Source: Ramlibacter ginsenosidimutans (GTDB taxonomy: Bacteria; Pseudomonadota; Gammaproteobacteria; Burkholderiales; Burkholderiaceae_C). Taken from it: a stretch of DNA of 64,000 nucleotides. The stretch is taken from NCBI RefSeq assembly GCF_042678185.1, contig NZ_JBHUDQ010000020.1. The stretch is one strand, 5' to 3'. A program made the translations under genes and the position numbers. The notes beneath the pieces were generated by a model. It did not search any database and was not told the origin of the DNA. It was given only the letters and a program-made list of their open reading frames with translations. Of the stretch, positions 51,510 to 59,522 are shown in pieces (positions within the stretch are counted from its first letter, which is position 1; each line of letters starts with the position of its first letter).

Positions 51510-52093
51510 GCCTGTTGCAGCAGGAGCTTCAGGTCGTCGGCCAAGGCCTGCGCGCCGCTGCCGTAGCGGCTGTACAGGCGCAGGCGGCCCTGCGGGTCGT
51601 AGATGTAGCAGGCCGCCGTGTGCTCCATGAAGTAGCTGCCCGGCTCCTTGCCGTCCACCCGCTTGTAGTACACCTTGAAGTCGCGCGCGGTCGCCTCCGT
51701 CTGCGCCGCGCTGCCGCGCAGCGCCACCATGTCGGGACCGAAGTTCGCGACGTAGGCCTTCAGCAGCTCGGGCTTGTCGCGCTCCGGATCGACCGTGATG
51801 AACACGCCCTCGACCTTGCTGCCCAGGGGGCCGAGCAGCCTCTTCGCCTCCGCGATCTCGGTCAGCGTGGTCGGGCACACATCGGGGCACTGCGTGTAGC
51901 CGAAGAACACGACCACCGCCTTGCCCGGGAAGTCCTTCAGGCTGCGCATGCGGCCGTCGGTGTCCGGCAGCGAGAAATCCTTCGCGTAGTCCGCGCCGGT
52001 GATGTCCACCGCCTTGAACTGCGGCTTGCCCTGGGGCGCGCAGGCCGCCAGGGCGGCGCTGGCGAGTGTGAGGAGGACGGTGCGTCGCTGCAT
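51506..52093 (-). CDS. SCO1/SenC family copper chaperone
   Basis: 195-aa periplasmic lipoprotein delivering copper to the CuA centre of cytochrome c oxidase. Lipidation Cys18 in ASAALAAC, thioredoxin-fold copper motif CPDVC at residues 69-73 and the third ligand H158 in MEHTAACYIYDP are all present. Last gene of the cta assembly cluster, 1 nt after ctaB; its stop codon overlaps the end of an inverted-repeat element. Confidence 0.95.
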   Translation of the reverse strand: MQRRTVLLTLASAALAACAPQGKPQFKAVDITGADYAKDFSLPDTDGRMRSLKDFPGKAVVVFFGYTQCPDVCPTTLTEIAEAKRLLGPLGSKVEGVFITVDPERDKPELLKAYVANFGPDMVALRGSAAQTEATARDFKVYYKRVDGKEPGSYFMEHTAACYIYDPQGRLRLYSRYGSGAQALADDLKLLLQQA

Positions 52094-52094
52094 G

Positions 52095-53033
52095 TCAGGT
52101 GATGAGGTAGTGATCGACGAGCAGCGCGGCGAACAGCACGCTCAGGTGGATCAGCGAGAACCGGAAGGTCTTGCGCGCGAGTGCATCGGAGTACGAGCGC
52201 CACAGCCGGAAGCCGTGCCAGGCGAACCCGGCGCTCAGGACGACCGCGGCGGCCAGGTAGATCCAGGAGCTCATGCCGTAGGCGAAGGGCATCAGGCAGG
52301 CTGCGAACAGCACGATCGTGTACAGCAGGATCTGCAGGCGCGTGAACTCGTTGCCGTGCGTCACCGGCAGCATCGGCAGTCCCGACTTGCGATAGTCCTC
52401 CACGCGGTACAGCGCCAGCGCCCAGAAGTGCGGCGGCGTCCACAGGAAGATGATCAGGAACAGGATCAGCGCCTCGGGCCCGACGTCCCCGCGCAGCGCG
52501 GCCCAGCCCAGCACCGGCGGCATGGCGCCGGACGCGCCGCCGATGACGATGTTCTGCGGCGTCAGCGGCTTGAGGATGACGGTGTAGATCACCGCGTAGC
52601 CGATGAAGGTGCCCAGCGTCAGCCACATCGTGAGCGGGTTCACCCACACGTAGAGCAGCCACGAGCCCAGCGCGCACAGCGCCGCCGAGAACAGCAGCGT
52701 CTGCCAGTCGCTCAGCTCGCCCTTGGCGGTCGGGCGCCACGCGGTGCGCCGCATCTTCGCGTCGATGCCCTTCTCCACCAGGCAGTTGAAGGCTGCGGCG
52801 GCGCCGGCCACCAGCCAGATGCCGAAGCAGGCGATCACGGCGATGCGCACATCGTCCCAGCTCGGGATGCCGGGCACGGCGAGCACCATGCCGATCAGCG
52901 CGCAGAACACGATCAGCTGGATGACGCGCGGCTTCATGAGCGCGTAGAACTGGCGCACGACGTTCATGTTCAGCGCGCCACCCTGCGCAGCGTGCGCGGC
53001 AGGGTTCGGTTTCGCGGCGGTGCGGCGGTTCAC
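52095..53033 (-). CDS. ctaB: Protoheme IX farnesyltransferase
   Basis: Converts heme B to heme O for the oxidase; polytopic UbiA-family prenyltransferase. Motifs: NCLVEKGIDAKMRRTAWRP with the Asp-rich prenyl-binding site (family NxxxDxxxD-like) and WTPPHFWALALYRVEDYRKSGLPMLP. Start taken at GTG 53033, which overlaps the ctaA stop (GTGA), giving 312 aa; ATG 52967 (290 aa) is the alternative. The 22 extra residues are poorly conserved in type, so the shorter form is possible. Confidence 0.93.
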   Translation of the reverse strand: MNRRTAAKPNPAAHAAQGGALNMNVVRQFYALMKPRVIQLIVFCALIGMVLAVPGIPSWDDVRIAVIACFGIWLVAGAAAAFNCLVEKGIDAKMRRTAWRPTAKGELSDWQTLLFSAALCALGSWLLYVWVNPLTMWLTLGTFIGYAVIYTVILKPLTPQNIVIGGASGAMPPVLGWAALRGDVGPEALILFLIIFLWTPPHFWALALYRVEDYRKSGLPMLPVTHGNEFTRLQILLYTIVLFAACLMPFAYGMSSWIYLAAAVVLSAGFAWHGFRLWRSYSDALARKTFRFSLIHLSVLFAALLVDHYLIT

Positions 53034-54187
53034 TGCGCGACCCTCCGCACTTCGTGCGCATGCATCGCCGGCTGTGGCTGCACGGCCGCGGCGCGGCTCT
53101 CGCGCAGCGCCCAGGTGAGCGCGACCACGAGCGCCGCCGCGCCGCCGGTGTGAGAGACCGCGGCCACGAGGGGCCAGTCCAGCACCACGTTCGACAGGCC
53201 GGTCGCGAACTGCCACAGCGCCAGTGCCGCGACGATGCGGCTCGTCGCGTGCAGCGCCGTGCCGCGCAGGCGCCAGGCCAGCACGCCCAGCACGACGAAC
53301 AACGCATAAGCCACCAGCCGGTGCGTGTAGTGGATGGCCGTCAGCGCGGGGAAGGCGATCAGGTCGCCCGCGCCCGTGTGGCCCAGCCCCCGCCACAGCT
53401 CGAAGCCTTGCGAAAAGTACATCGTCGGCCACCAGCTGCCCTGGCATTGCGGGAAGGTGCTGCACGCGAGCACCGCATAGTTGGTGCTGACCCAGCCGCC
53501 CAGCGCGACCTGCAGCCAGAGCAGCGCATATGCGCCCACCAGCCACCGGCGCGCTGGCGCGGGAATTTCCGCCGGCCCGGCGCCGCGCTGCGCCTGCCGG
53601 TAGGCCACCGCCTGCATCGCGAGCAGCGCCAGCAGCACGAGGCCGCCCAGCAGGTGCATCGTGACGATTGCCGGGAACAGCTTCATCGTGACGGTGAGCG
53701 CACCGAAGGCGCCCTGCAGGCAGATCCATGCCAGCGTCAGCGCGGGCCAGCGCGGTTGCACGGGCACGCCCCGCTTGCGCTGCAGCCACGTCGCGAGCGT
53801 GAGCGTGGCGATCAGCACGCCCACGCCGGTCGCCAGGTAACGGTGGACCATCTCGACCCAGGCCTTGCCCTGCGTCACGGGCCCGTTGGGCATGCGCGTC
53901 TCCTCCGTGCGGATCTCATGGACGGCGCCGACCGGACTCGCGTTGCCGTAACAGCCCGGCCAGTCGGGGCAGCCCAGGCCGGAATCGGTGAGGCGCGTGA
54001 AGGCGCCGAACAGCACGAGGTCGAAGGTGAGGAACAGCGTCAGGACCGTGAGCGCGCCGAGCCGCTGGCCGGTGGCGGCCTGCTGGTGCCGCAGCCAGAT
54101 CCAGGCGAGCGGGCCCGATGCGACCGCGATGCCCAGCAGCGCGACGCGCAGCGCGGGCGCGAGGTCATACAGCGAAGCGTGGTCCAT
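53030..54187 (-). CDS. ctaA: Heme A synthase (COX15/CtaA)
   Basis: 385-aa membrane enzyme oxidising heme O to heme A. About eight membrane segments. Conserved residues: FGAFTRLTDSGLGCPDWPGCYG near 60-80, the heme-binding His in VEMVHRYLATGVG, and TAIHYTHRLVAYALFVVLG and AVSHTGGAAALVVAL in the second half. Long form with the insert TEETRMPNGPVTQGKAW seen in alpha/betaproteobacterial and mitochondrial COX15. Overlaps ctaB. Confidence 0.95.
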   Translation of the reverse strand: MDHASLYDLAPALRVALLGIAVASGPLAWIWLRHQQAATGQRLGALTVLTLFLTFDLVLFGAFTRLTDSGLGCPDWPGCYGNASPVGAVHEIRTEETRMPNGPVTQGKAWVEMVHRYLATGVGVLIATLTLATWLQRKRGVPVQPRWPALTLAWICLQGAFGALTVTMKLFPAIVTMHLLGGLVLLALLAMQAVAYRQAQRGAGPAEIPAPARRWLVGAYALLWLQVALGGWVSTNYAVLACSTFPQCQGSWWPTMYFSQGFELWRGLGHTGAGDLIAFPALTAIHYTHRLVAYALFVVLGVLAWRLRGTALHATSRIVAALALWQFATGLSNVVLDWPLVAAVSHTGGAAALVVALTWALRESRAAAVQPQPAMHAHEVRRVAQ

Positions 54188-54191
54188 CGCT

Positions 54192-54914
54192 TCAGGAACC
54201 CGGGCGCCCGGGCTGGTCCCAGCCGGCGGACGCCCGCATCAGGCGCTCGAGGTCCTTGCGGATCTTAGCGGCGGATGCCACGTCGTCACCCCGCGGGAAG
54301 CGCATCATCCAGTGGCCCATGGGGTCCACCATGTAGAGGTGATTCGCGAGCTGGCCGCCGTGCGGGGGCGCCAGCCATTGCGCGAGCTGCGCCGGGTCCA
54401 CGCGCAGCACGATGGCGTCATGCAGCGCCGCCTTCAGCTGCGGGCGCACCGGCGCATCGTCGGTCACGAGCCAGACCCAGTCGATGCGGTCCTTGTCCTT
54501 GCCCAGGCCTTCGCGCAACTGGCGCTGCAGGTACAGGTGGCGTTCGCACTGCGCGTCGCAGGCGCCACCCGCCACGCTCACCAGCAGCCACTGGCCTTCC
54601 AGCGAAGGCAGTGCCACCGACTTGCCGTCGAGGGTGGTCCCGCGGATCGAAGGAATCGGACGCTGCGGCTCGATCAGCTCGCCGTAGCTGTTGTGGGCGG
54701 CAGGCCGCAGCACGTAGTACGCGAGGTAGGACGCGACCACGGGTGCAGCGCACATCACCGCGACCAGCAGCATCTTCCAGCGCCCGGTGCGCGTGCGCTG
54801 CTCGTCGGCCACGGCGGCCTCCTGCGGCAGCGGCAGCGAATACACCGTGAGCCCGAGGGGCTGGTCAAGCACGCCGGACTTGGCGGCGGGGGACGACGAG
54901 TTGGAACCAGACAT
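54192..54914 (-). CDS. Membrane-anchored thioredoxin-fold protein of the cta cluster
   Basis: 240 aa. One N-terminal membrane helix (WKMLLVAVMCAAPVVASYLAYYVL, residues about 47-70) followed by a periplasmic domain. It resembles a divergent SCO-like thioredoxin fold: GTTLDGKSVALPSLEGQWLLVSVAGGACDAQCERHLYLQRQLR carries a CxxxC (CDAQC) at the position of the SCO copper motif, but no clear C-terminal His ligand. Position between surf1 and ctaA suggests an oxidase assembly role. Overlaps the surf1 3' end by 50 nt; the first 45 residues are disordered. Confidence 0.8.
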   Translation of the reverse strand: MSGSNSSSPAAKSGVLDQPLGLTVYSLPLPQEAAVADEQRTRTGRWKMLLVAVMCAAPVVASYLAYYVLRPAAHNSYGELIEPQRPIPSIRGTTLDGKSVALPSLEGQWLLVSVAGGACDAQCERHLYLQRQLREGLGKDKDRIDWVWLVTDDAPVRPQLKAALHDAIVLRVDPAQLAQWLAPPHGGQLANHLYMVDPMGHWMMRFPRGDDVASAAKIRKDLERLMRASAGWDQPGRPGS

Positions 54915-55581
54915 AGAGGATGGCGATGAGCCCGGCCATGGCCCACCACTGGAAGGCGTAGCCGTAATTTCTCTCGGCGCCGCTGCCGGCCTCGGGCCAT
55001 TGCCGCAGCAGCCCCTCGGAGGGCGCGCCGGTCTGCTGCACCGACAGCGCCAGCAAGGGTAGCCCCGTTTCCAGCCGGAACGCGCCCAGGTCCAGATTCT
55101 GCCGGATCGGGCCCGTCTCTTCCGTGGTGAAGGCGTATAGCTTGGCGGGGGGCGGGGCCAAGAGGCCGTGCACCTCCACCGTGCCGGTGGGGGTCTGGAT
55201 GGCGGGCAGGCTGGTGCGCGCCTCGAAGTTGCGCTGCACCCACCCGCGCTGCACCAGCACGACGGCCTGGCTGCCGGCGATGCGCAGCGGCGTCACCACG
55301 TAGAAGCCGGGGACCGCGTTCATCTGGCGGTTGTCGAGGTAGATCGTGCGATCCGGCAGCCATTCGCCGGTGAGGACCACCGGCCGGTTCACCAGCCGCG
55401 TATCGCCGCCGGGCACCGCCAGCAGTTCCCTGGCGCCGACCGTGGCGGAATGCGCCTGCGCTTCGATCGCCTGGCGCACCGCGGTGCGCTGGTGGCCGCG
55501 CTCCCACTGCCAGAAGCCCAGGCTGGCGGTGAGCAGGATGCCTGCGAGCGCGGCGATGGCGATCAGGAGACGCTTGGACAC
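54865..55581 (-). CDS. SURF1 family cytochrome oxidase assembly protein
   Basis: 238 aa with two membrane helices (residues about 5-22, LLIAIAALAGILLTASLGFWQW, and about 212-230). SURF1 marks: GFWQWERGHQR near the N-terminus, PVVLTGEWLPDRTIYLDNRQMNAVPGFYVVTPLRI, VLVQRGWVQRNFEART, and NYGYAFQWWAMAGLIAILYVWF at the end. Helps insert heme A into subunit I. Start GTG 55581; it is divergent from the DUF2909 gene by 30 bp. Confidence 0.92.
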   Translation of the reverse strand: MSKRLLIAIAALAGILLTASLGFWQWERGHQRTAVRQAIEAQAHSATVGARELLAVPGGDTRLVNRPVVLTGEWLPDRTIYLDNRQMNAVPGFYVVTPLRIAGSQAVVLVQRGWVQRNFEARTSLPAIQTPTGTVEVHGLLAPPPAKLYAFTTEETGPIRQNLDLGAFRLETGLPLLALSVQQTGAPSEGLLRQWPEAGSGAERNYGYAFQWWAMAGLIAILYVWFQLVVPRRQVRRA

Positions 55582-55611
55582 GGCGTCTTTCGGGCGCAGA
55601 TAATGGGCGAC

Positions 55612-55830
55612 ATGAAGTATTTCGTCATCCTGGCTTTCCTCGCGATCATCGCCAGCCTGGGCTCGGCGCTCTTCTTCATGATGCGCGACGGCCAGGACGG
55701 CCGGCCCAAGACCAACAACATGGCCCGCGCGCTGGCGTTCCGCGTCGGCTTCTCGGTCCTGCTGTTCGTGTGCATCCTGGTGGCCTGGAAACTGGGATAC
55801 ATCCAGCCGACGGGAATTCCGCTGAGGTAA
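55612..55830 (+). CDS. DUF2909 twin-transmembrane protein
   Basis: 72 aa with two hydrophobic helices (YFVILAFLAIIASLGSALFFMM and ARALAFRVGFSVLLFVCILVAW), matching the small DUF2909 family that is habitually found in betaproteobacterial cta clusters on the opposite strand. Function unknown; an oxidase accessory role is inferred from location. ATG 55612 (or ATG 55603). Confidence 0.85.
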   Translation: MKYFVILAFLAIIASLGSALFFMMRDGQDGRPKTNNMARALAFRVGFSVLLFVCILVAWKLGYIQPTGIPLR

Positions 55831-55862
55831 CAAAAAACAAGGGCCGCGCGAGCGGCCCTTCT
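55831..55862. terminator. Bidirectional terminator between DUF2909 and ctaE
   Basis: AAGGGCCGC pairs with GCGGCCCTT around a GCGA loop. On the minus strand it is followed by TTGTTTTTTG, ending the ctaE transcript; on the plus strand the following CTGTTC is weaker. Confidence 0.85.
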
Positions 55863-55902
55863 GTTCGCCGGGGCCGCTGGAGCGGCCACGACGGTGACCG
55901 GC

Positions 55903-56781
55903 TCAGAGCCAGTACACCAGCGTGTACAGGAACAGCCAGACCACGTCCACGAAGTGCCAGTACCAGGCCGCGCCTTCGAAGCCGAAGTGGCGCTCGGGCG
56001 TGAAGTGGCCGCGCATCAGGCGGATGGTGATGAAGAACAGCATCAGCATGCCGACGATCACGTGGAAGCCGTGGAAGCCGGTCAGCATGAAGAAGGTCGA
56101 GCCGTAGGCGCCCGAGCTGAGCTTCAGGTTCAGCTCGTGGTAGGCGTGGAAGTACTCGTAGCCCTGCACGCAGACGAAGCTGAAGCCCAGCAGCACCGTC
56201 GCCCACATCCACAGCACGGTCATGCCGCGGTGGTTGGCGCGCAGCGCGTGGTGGGCGATGGTCAGGGTGACGCCCGACGACAGCAGCAGGGCGGTGTTGA
56301 TCGTCGGCAGCCAGAACGGCGTCATCGTCTGGAAGGGCTCGATGATGTTCGCCGGCGAAGCGGTGGCGCCGGGCGCGATGCTCGGCCACACCGCCTTGAA
56401 GCCGGGCCACAGCACGGCGTTGTCGACGCTGCCCAGCGCGGGGACCGAATGCGAGCGCATCCACCACAGCGCGGTGAAGAACGCGCCGAAGAACATCACC
56501 TCCGAGAAGATGAACCAGCTCATGCTCCAGCGGAAGGAGATGTCGATCTTGCGGCCGTACAGGCCGCCTTCGCTCTCGCGGATCGAGTCGCGGAACCACT
56601 GGAACAGCACCCAGAACAGCCACAGGAAGCCGAACAGGACGAGCGCGCGACCCCACGTCACGCCGTTGATCCAGTTGGCCGCGCCAAAGATGATGGCCAG
56701 CAGGCCGAAGGCCGCGAACGCCGGGTGGCGTGACGGCTGGGGCACGTAGTAGTTGGGCGTCCCCTGTGCGCTCGAGCTCAT
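55903..56781 (-). CDS. ctaE: Cytochrome c oxidase subunit III
   Basis: 292-aa seven-helix subunit III. Conserved segments: RWSMSWFIFSEVMFFGAFFTALWW near residue 85, GVTLTIAHHALR near 170, GYEYFHAYHELNLKLSSGAYGSTFFMLTGFHGFHVIVGMLML near 205-245, and WYWHFVDVVWLFLYTLVYWL at the end. Start ATG 56781. Last gene of the structural oxidase operon before a terminator. Confidence 0.98.
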   Translation of the reverse strand: MSSSAQGTPNYYVPQPSRHPAFAAFGLLAIIFGAANWINGVTWGRALVLFGFLWLFWVLFQWFRDSIRESEGGLYGRKIDISFRWSMSWFIFSEVMFFGAFFTALWWMRSHSVPALGSVDNAVLWPGFKAVWPSIAPGATASPANIIEPFQTMTPFWLPTINTALLLSSGVTLTIAHHALRANHRGMTVLWMWATVLLGFSFVCVQGYEYFHAYHELNLKLSSGAYGSTFFMLTGFHGFHVIVGMLMLFFITIRLMRGHFTPERHFGFEGAAWYWHFVDVVWLFLYTLVYWL

Positions 56782-56801
56782 TTGCACTCCTATACCTATA
56801 C

Positions 56802-56981
56802 CTAGTTCTGCACGACCCAGTGGACCACGGCGATCAGTCCTGCCACGAACAGCGCGACGACGACCAGCGCCACCGCGATGATGTGGAAGGGATTGGCCTT
56901 GCCCAGGTCCTCCTCGTATTCGCTCTTCTTGCGGATGCCGATGAACGACCACAGCACGGTTTTCACCGTACGGAGGTTCAA
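56802..56981 (-). CDS. DUF2970 small membrane protein
   Basis: 59 aa, recognised by translation of the gap between ctaG and ctaE. It has the DUF2970 pattern: a basic start (LRTVKTVLWSFIGIRKKSEYEEDLGKANPFHII) and one membrane helix (AVALVVVALFVAGLIAVVHWVV). In this family the gene sits between ctaG and ctaE. Start TTG 56981 is chosen because GGGGGAGG lies 4 nt upstream; no ATG is available. The start and Shine-Dalgarno are part of a repeat that begins at the ctaG stop codon. Function unknown. Confidence 0.8.
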   Translation of the reverse strand: MNLRTVKTVLWSFIGIRKKSEYEEDLGKANPFHIIAVALVVVALFVAGLIAVVHWVVQN

Positions 56982-57078
56982 GCAGCCTCCCCCAGGCTAG
57001 TCCGCTTCGCGGCCTTCGCCTCCCCCCTCCGCAAGCGGAGGGGGCTCGCGCCTTCGGGCGGCCGGGCGGCGCGGCTCA
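56982..57078 (-). repeat. Stop-to-start repeat between ctaG and DUF2970
   Basis: On the minus strand it begins TGAGCCGCGCCGCCCGGCCG (TGA being the ctaG stop), contains the palindrome CCCCTCCGCTTGCGGAGGGG, and ends with GGGGGAGGCTGC just before the TTG start. Its first 30 bp resemble the 60-bp unit found before mutY and lolB. Confidence 0.75.
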
Positions 57079-57666
57079 TCCGACCGTCCCCTTCCCCACC
57101 GGCGCCGCAGCCTGCGGCGCGGCCGGCGTCTTGCTGCCCACCTCGAAGAAGGTGTACGACAGCGTGATCGTCGTCACGTCCTTCGGCAGCTTGGGATCGA
57201 TCACGAACACCACCGGCCACTGCTTCTTCTCGCCCGGCGCGAGCGTGTACTGGTTGAAGCAGAAGCACTCGATCTTGTTAAAGTGCGCGGCCGCCTGGCG
57301 CGGCGCATAGCTCGGGATCGCCTGCGCCGACATCGTGCGGTCCTGCACGTTCTGGAACTCGTACATCACCGTCGTCAGTTCGCCGGGATGCACCTTCAGC
57401 TGGTTCGTCGCGGGCTTAAACGTCCAGGGCCCGTGCGCGTTCGCATCGAACTCCACGGTGATGCTGCGGCTCGTGTCCACCTGGCTGTTGCCGCGGGCCG
57501 TGGAGCCGCCCGGCACTTCCTTCTCGCCGAGCGCGAGGATGTTGATGCCGGTGATTTCGCAGATGTGCCGGTACAGCGGAATCATCGCGTAGCCGAAGCT
57601 GAACATGCCGGCCGCCACGACGGCCAGCTTGAGCAGCATCTTGCGGTTGTGCGATGCGCGCGCCAC
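57076..57666 (-). CDS. ctaG: Cytochrome c oxidase assembly protein CtaG (Cox11)
   Basis: 196-aa copper chaperone for the CuB centre of subunit I. One N-terminal membrane helix (LLKLAVVAAGMFSFGYAMIPLY), then a periplasmic Ig-like domain with the copper motif KIECFCFNQYTLAPGE near residue 132. C-terminal Ala/Pro tail. Starts 4 nt after the small assembly protein gene on the same strand. Confidence 0.97.
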   Translation of the reverse strand: MARASHNRKMLLKLAVVAAGMFSFGYAMIPLYRHICEITGINILALGEKEVPGGSTARGNSQVDTSRSITVEFDANAHGPWTFKPATNQLKVHPGELTTVMYEFQNVQDRTMSAQAIPSYAPRQAAAHFNKIECFCFNQYTLAPGEKKQWPVVFVIDPKLPKDVTTITLSYTFFEVGSKTPAAPQAAAPVGKGTVG

Positions 57667-57670
57667 GGCT

Positions 57671-57784
57671 TCAGTGTCCCAGCCAGACCATCTTGGCGAT
57701 GAAGCCGAGGAAGAACACGGCGGCGATCGACGCCAGGATCAGCGCCAGCCGCAGGTTCTTCCGCTTCTGTTCGTCGTTCGCCAC
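57671..57784 (-). CDS. Cytochrome oxidase small assembly protein
   Basis: 37 aa, found by translating the gap between ctaD and ctaG. A basic start (ANDEQKRKNLRL) and one hydrophobic helix (LALILASIAAVFFLGFIAKM) match the tiny assembly protein seen at this site in many betaproteobacteria. GTG 57784 starts 18 nt after the ctaD stop; a purine-rich GGAACGGAG precedes it. The stop is 4 nt before the ctaG start. Confidence 0.8.
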   Translation of the reverse strand: MANDEQKRKNLRLALILASIAAVFFLGFIAKMVWLGH

Positions 57785-57802
57785 GGACAGGCTCCGTTCC
57801 AC

Positions 57803-59491
57803 TCAGTGGCCCGGCTGCACGCGCGCGTCCAGGATGCGCGTCGCGGTCGGGTCCAGCCGCGGGGGCACTTCGAAGGTATGGAAGGGCGCCGGCGACGGCA
57901 CTTCCCATTCCAGGCCTTCGGCGCCCTTGCCGTCGGCATCGTTCCAGGGACGCTGGGCAGCGGGCTCACCCCGGCCGCGCAGCATCGGCAGCACCACCCA
58001 GAAGAAGAAGTACACCTGCGACAGGCCGAACCAGAAGGCGCCGATCGAAGCGACCGCGTTGAAGTCCGCGAACTGCATCGGATAGTCGGCATAGCGGCGG
58101 GGCATGCCGGCCAGCCCGAGGAAGTGCATCGGGAAGAAGGCCACGTTGAACGAGATCAGCGAGCTCCAGAAATGGATCTTGCCGCGCGTCTCGTTGTACA
58201 TCACGCCGGTCCACTTGGGCGACCAGTAGTAGAAGCCGGCGAACATCGCGAACAGCGAGCCGGCCACCAGCACGTAGTGGAAGTGCGCCACCACGTAATA
58301 CGTGTCCTGCAGCAGCAGGTCGATCGGCGCCATCGCCAGGATCAGTCCGGTGAAGCCACCGATCGTGAACACGAAGATGAAGCCCACGGCGAACAGCATC
58401 GGCGTCTCGAAGGTCATCGAGCCCTGCCACATCGTCGCGATCCAGTTGAAGATCTTCACGGCCGTCGGCACCGCGATCAGCATGGTCGCGTACATGAAGA
58501 ACAGCTGGCCCGTGACCGGCATGCCGGTGGTGAACATGTGGTGCGCCCACACGATGAAGGACAGGATGGCGATGGAGCTGGTCGCGTACACCATGGAGGC
58601 GTAGCCGAACAGGCGCTTGCGCGCGAAGGCGGGCACGACCTGGCTGACGATGCCGAAGGCCGGCAGGATCATGATGTAGACCTCGGGGTGGCCGAAGAAC
58701 CAGAAGATGTGCTGGTACATCACCGGGTCGCCGCCGCCGGCGGGGTTGAAGAAGGTCGTGCCGAAGTGGCGGTCGGTCAGCGTCATCGTGATGGCGCCGG
58801 CCAGCACGGGCATCACGGCGATCAGCAGGTAGGCGGTGATCAGCCAGGTCCAGCAGAACATCGGCATCTTCATCAGCGTCATGCCGGGGGCGCGCATGTT
58901 GAGGATGGTCACGATGATGTTGATCGAGCCCATGATCGAGCTCGCGCCCATGATGTGCATCGCGAAGATGCCGGCGTCCATCGACGGGCCCATCTGCAGC
59001 GTCAGCGGCGCATAGAGCGTCCAGCCCGCGGCGGGGGCGCCGCCCGGCATGAAGAAGGAGCCCACCAGCATCAGCGCGGCCGGGATCAGCAGCCAAAAGC
59101 TGAAGTTGTTCATGCGCGCGAACGCCATGTCCGGCGCGCCGATCTGCAGCGGCACCATCCAGTTCGCGAAGCCCACGAAGGCCGGCATGATCGCGCCGAA
59201 CACCATGATCAGGCCGTGCATGGTGGTGAGCTGGTTGAACAGCTCGGGGTTGAACAGCTGCAGGCCCGGCTCGAACAGCTCGGCGCGGATGCCCATGGCC
59301 AGCAGGCCGCCGATCATGAGCATCGTGAAGGAGAACAGCAGGTACAGCGTGCCGATGTCCTTGTGGTTGGTCGCGTAGACCCAGCGCCGCCAGCCCGTGG
59401 GGGCGTGGTCGTGGTGGTCATCACCGTGGCCGTGCGAACCAGAATGGTCGCCTGCGGCTCCGTGGCCGTGGGGGTCGAGAACTGCGCTCAT
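57803..59491 (-). CDS. ctaD: Cytochrome c oxidase subunit I
   Basis: 562-aa catalytic subunit of the aa3 oxidase, with 12 membrane segments. The CuB His-Tyr motif is FWFFGHPEVYIMILPAFG near residue 275; the paired heme-ligand and CuB segments are IVWAHHMFTTG and VAHFHYVLVAG. A His-rich N-terminal stretch (HSGSHGHGDDHHDHAP) precedes the first helix. ATG 59491. Downstream of subunit II, upstream of the assembly genes. Confidence 0.99.
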   Translation of the reverse strand: MSAVLDPHGHGAAGDHSGSHGHGDDHHDHAPTGWRRWVYATNHKDIGTLYLLFSFTMLMIGGLLAMGIRAELFEPGLQLFNPELFNQLTTMHGLIMVFGAIMPAFVGFANWMVPLQIGAPDMAFARMNNFSFWLLIPAALMLVGSFFMPGGAPAAGWTLYAPLTLQMGPSMDAGIFAMHIMGASSIMGSINIIVTILNMRAPGMTLMKMPMFCWTWLITAYLLIAVMPVLAGAITMTLTDRHFGTTFFNPAGGGDPVMYQHIFWFFGHPEVYIMILPAFGIVSQVVPAFARKRLFGYASMVYATSSIAILSFIVWAHHMFTTGMPVTGQLFFMYATMLIAVPTAVKIFNWIATMWQGSMTFETPMLFAVGFIFVFTIGGFTGLILAMAPIDLLLQDTYYVVAHFHYVLVAGSLFAMFAGFYYWSPKWTGVMYNETRGKIHFWSSLISFNVAFFPMHFLGLAGMPRRYADYPMQFADFNAVASIGAFWFGLSQVYFFFWVVLPMLRGRGEPAAQRPWNDADGKGAEGLEWEVPSPAPFHTFEVPPRLDPTATRILDARVQPGH

Positions 59492-59522
59492 GGATGGTTA
59501 CCTCTATTCCTCTGCCCGATGA

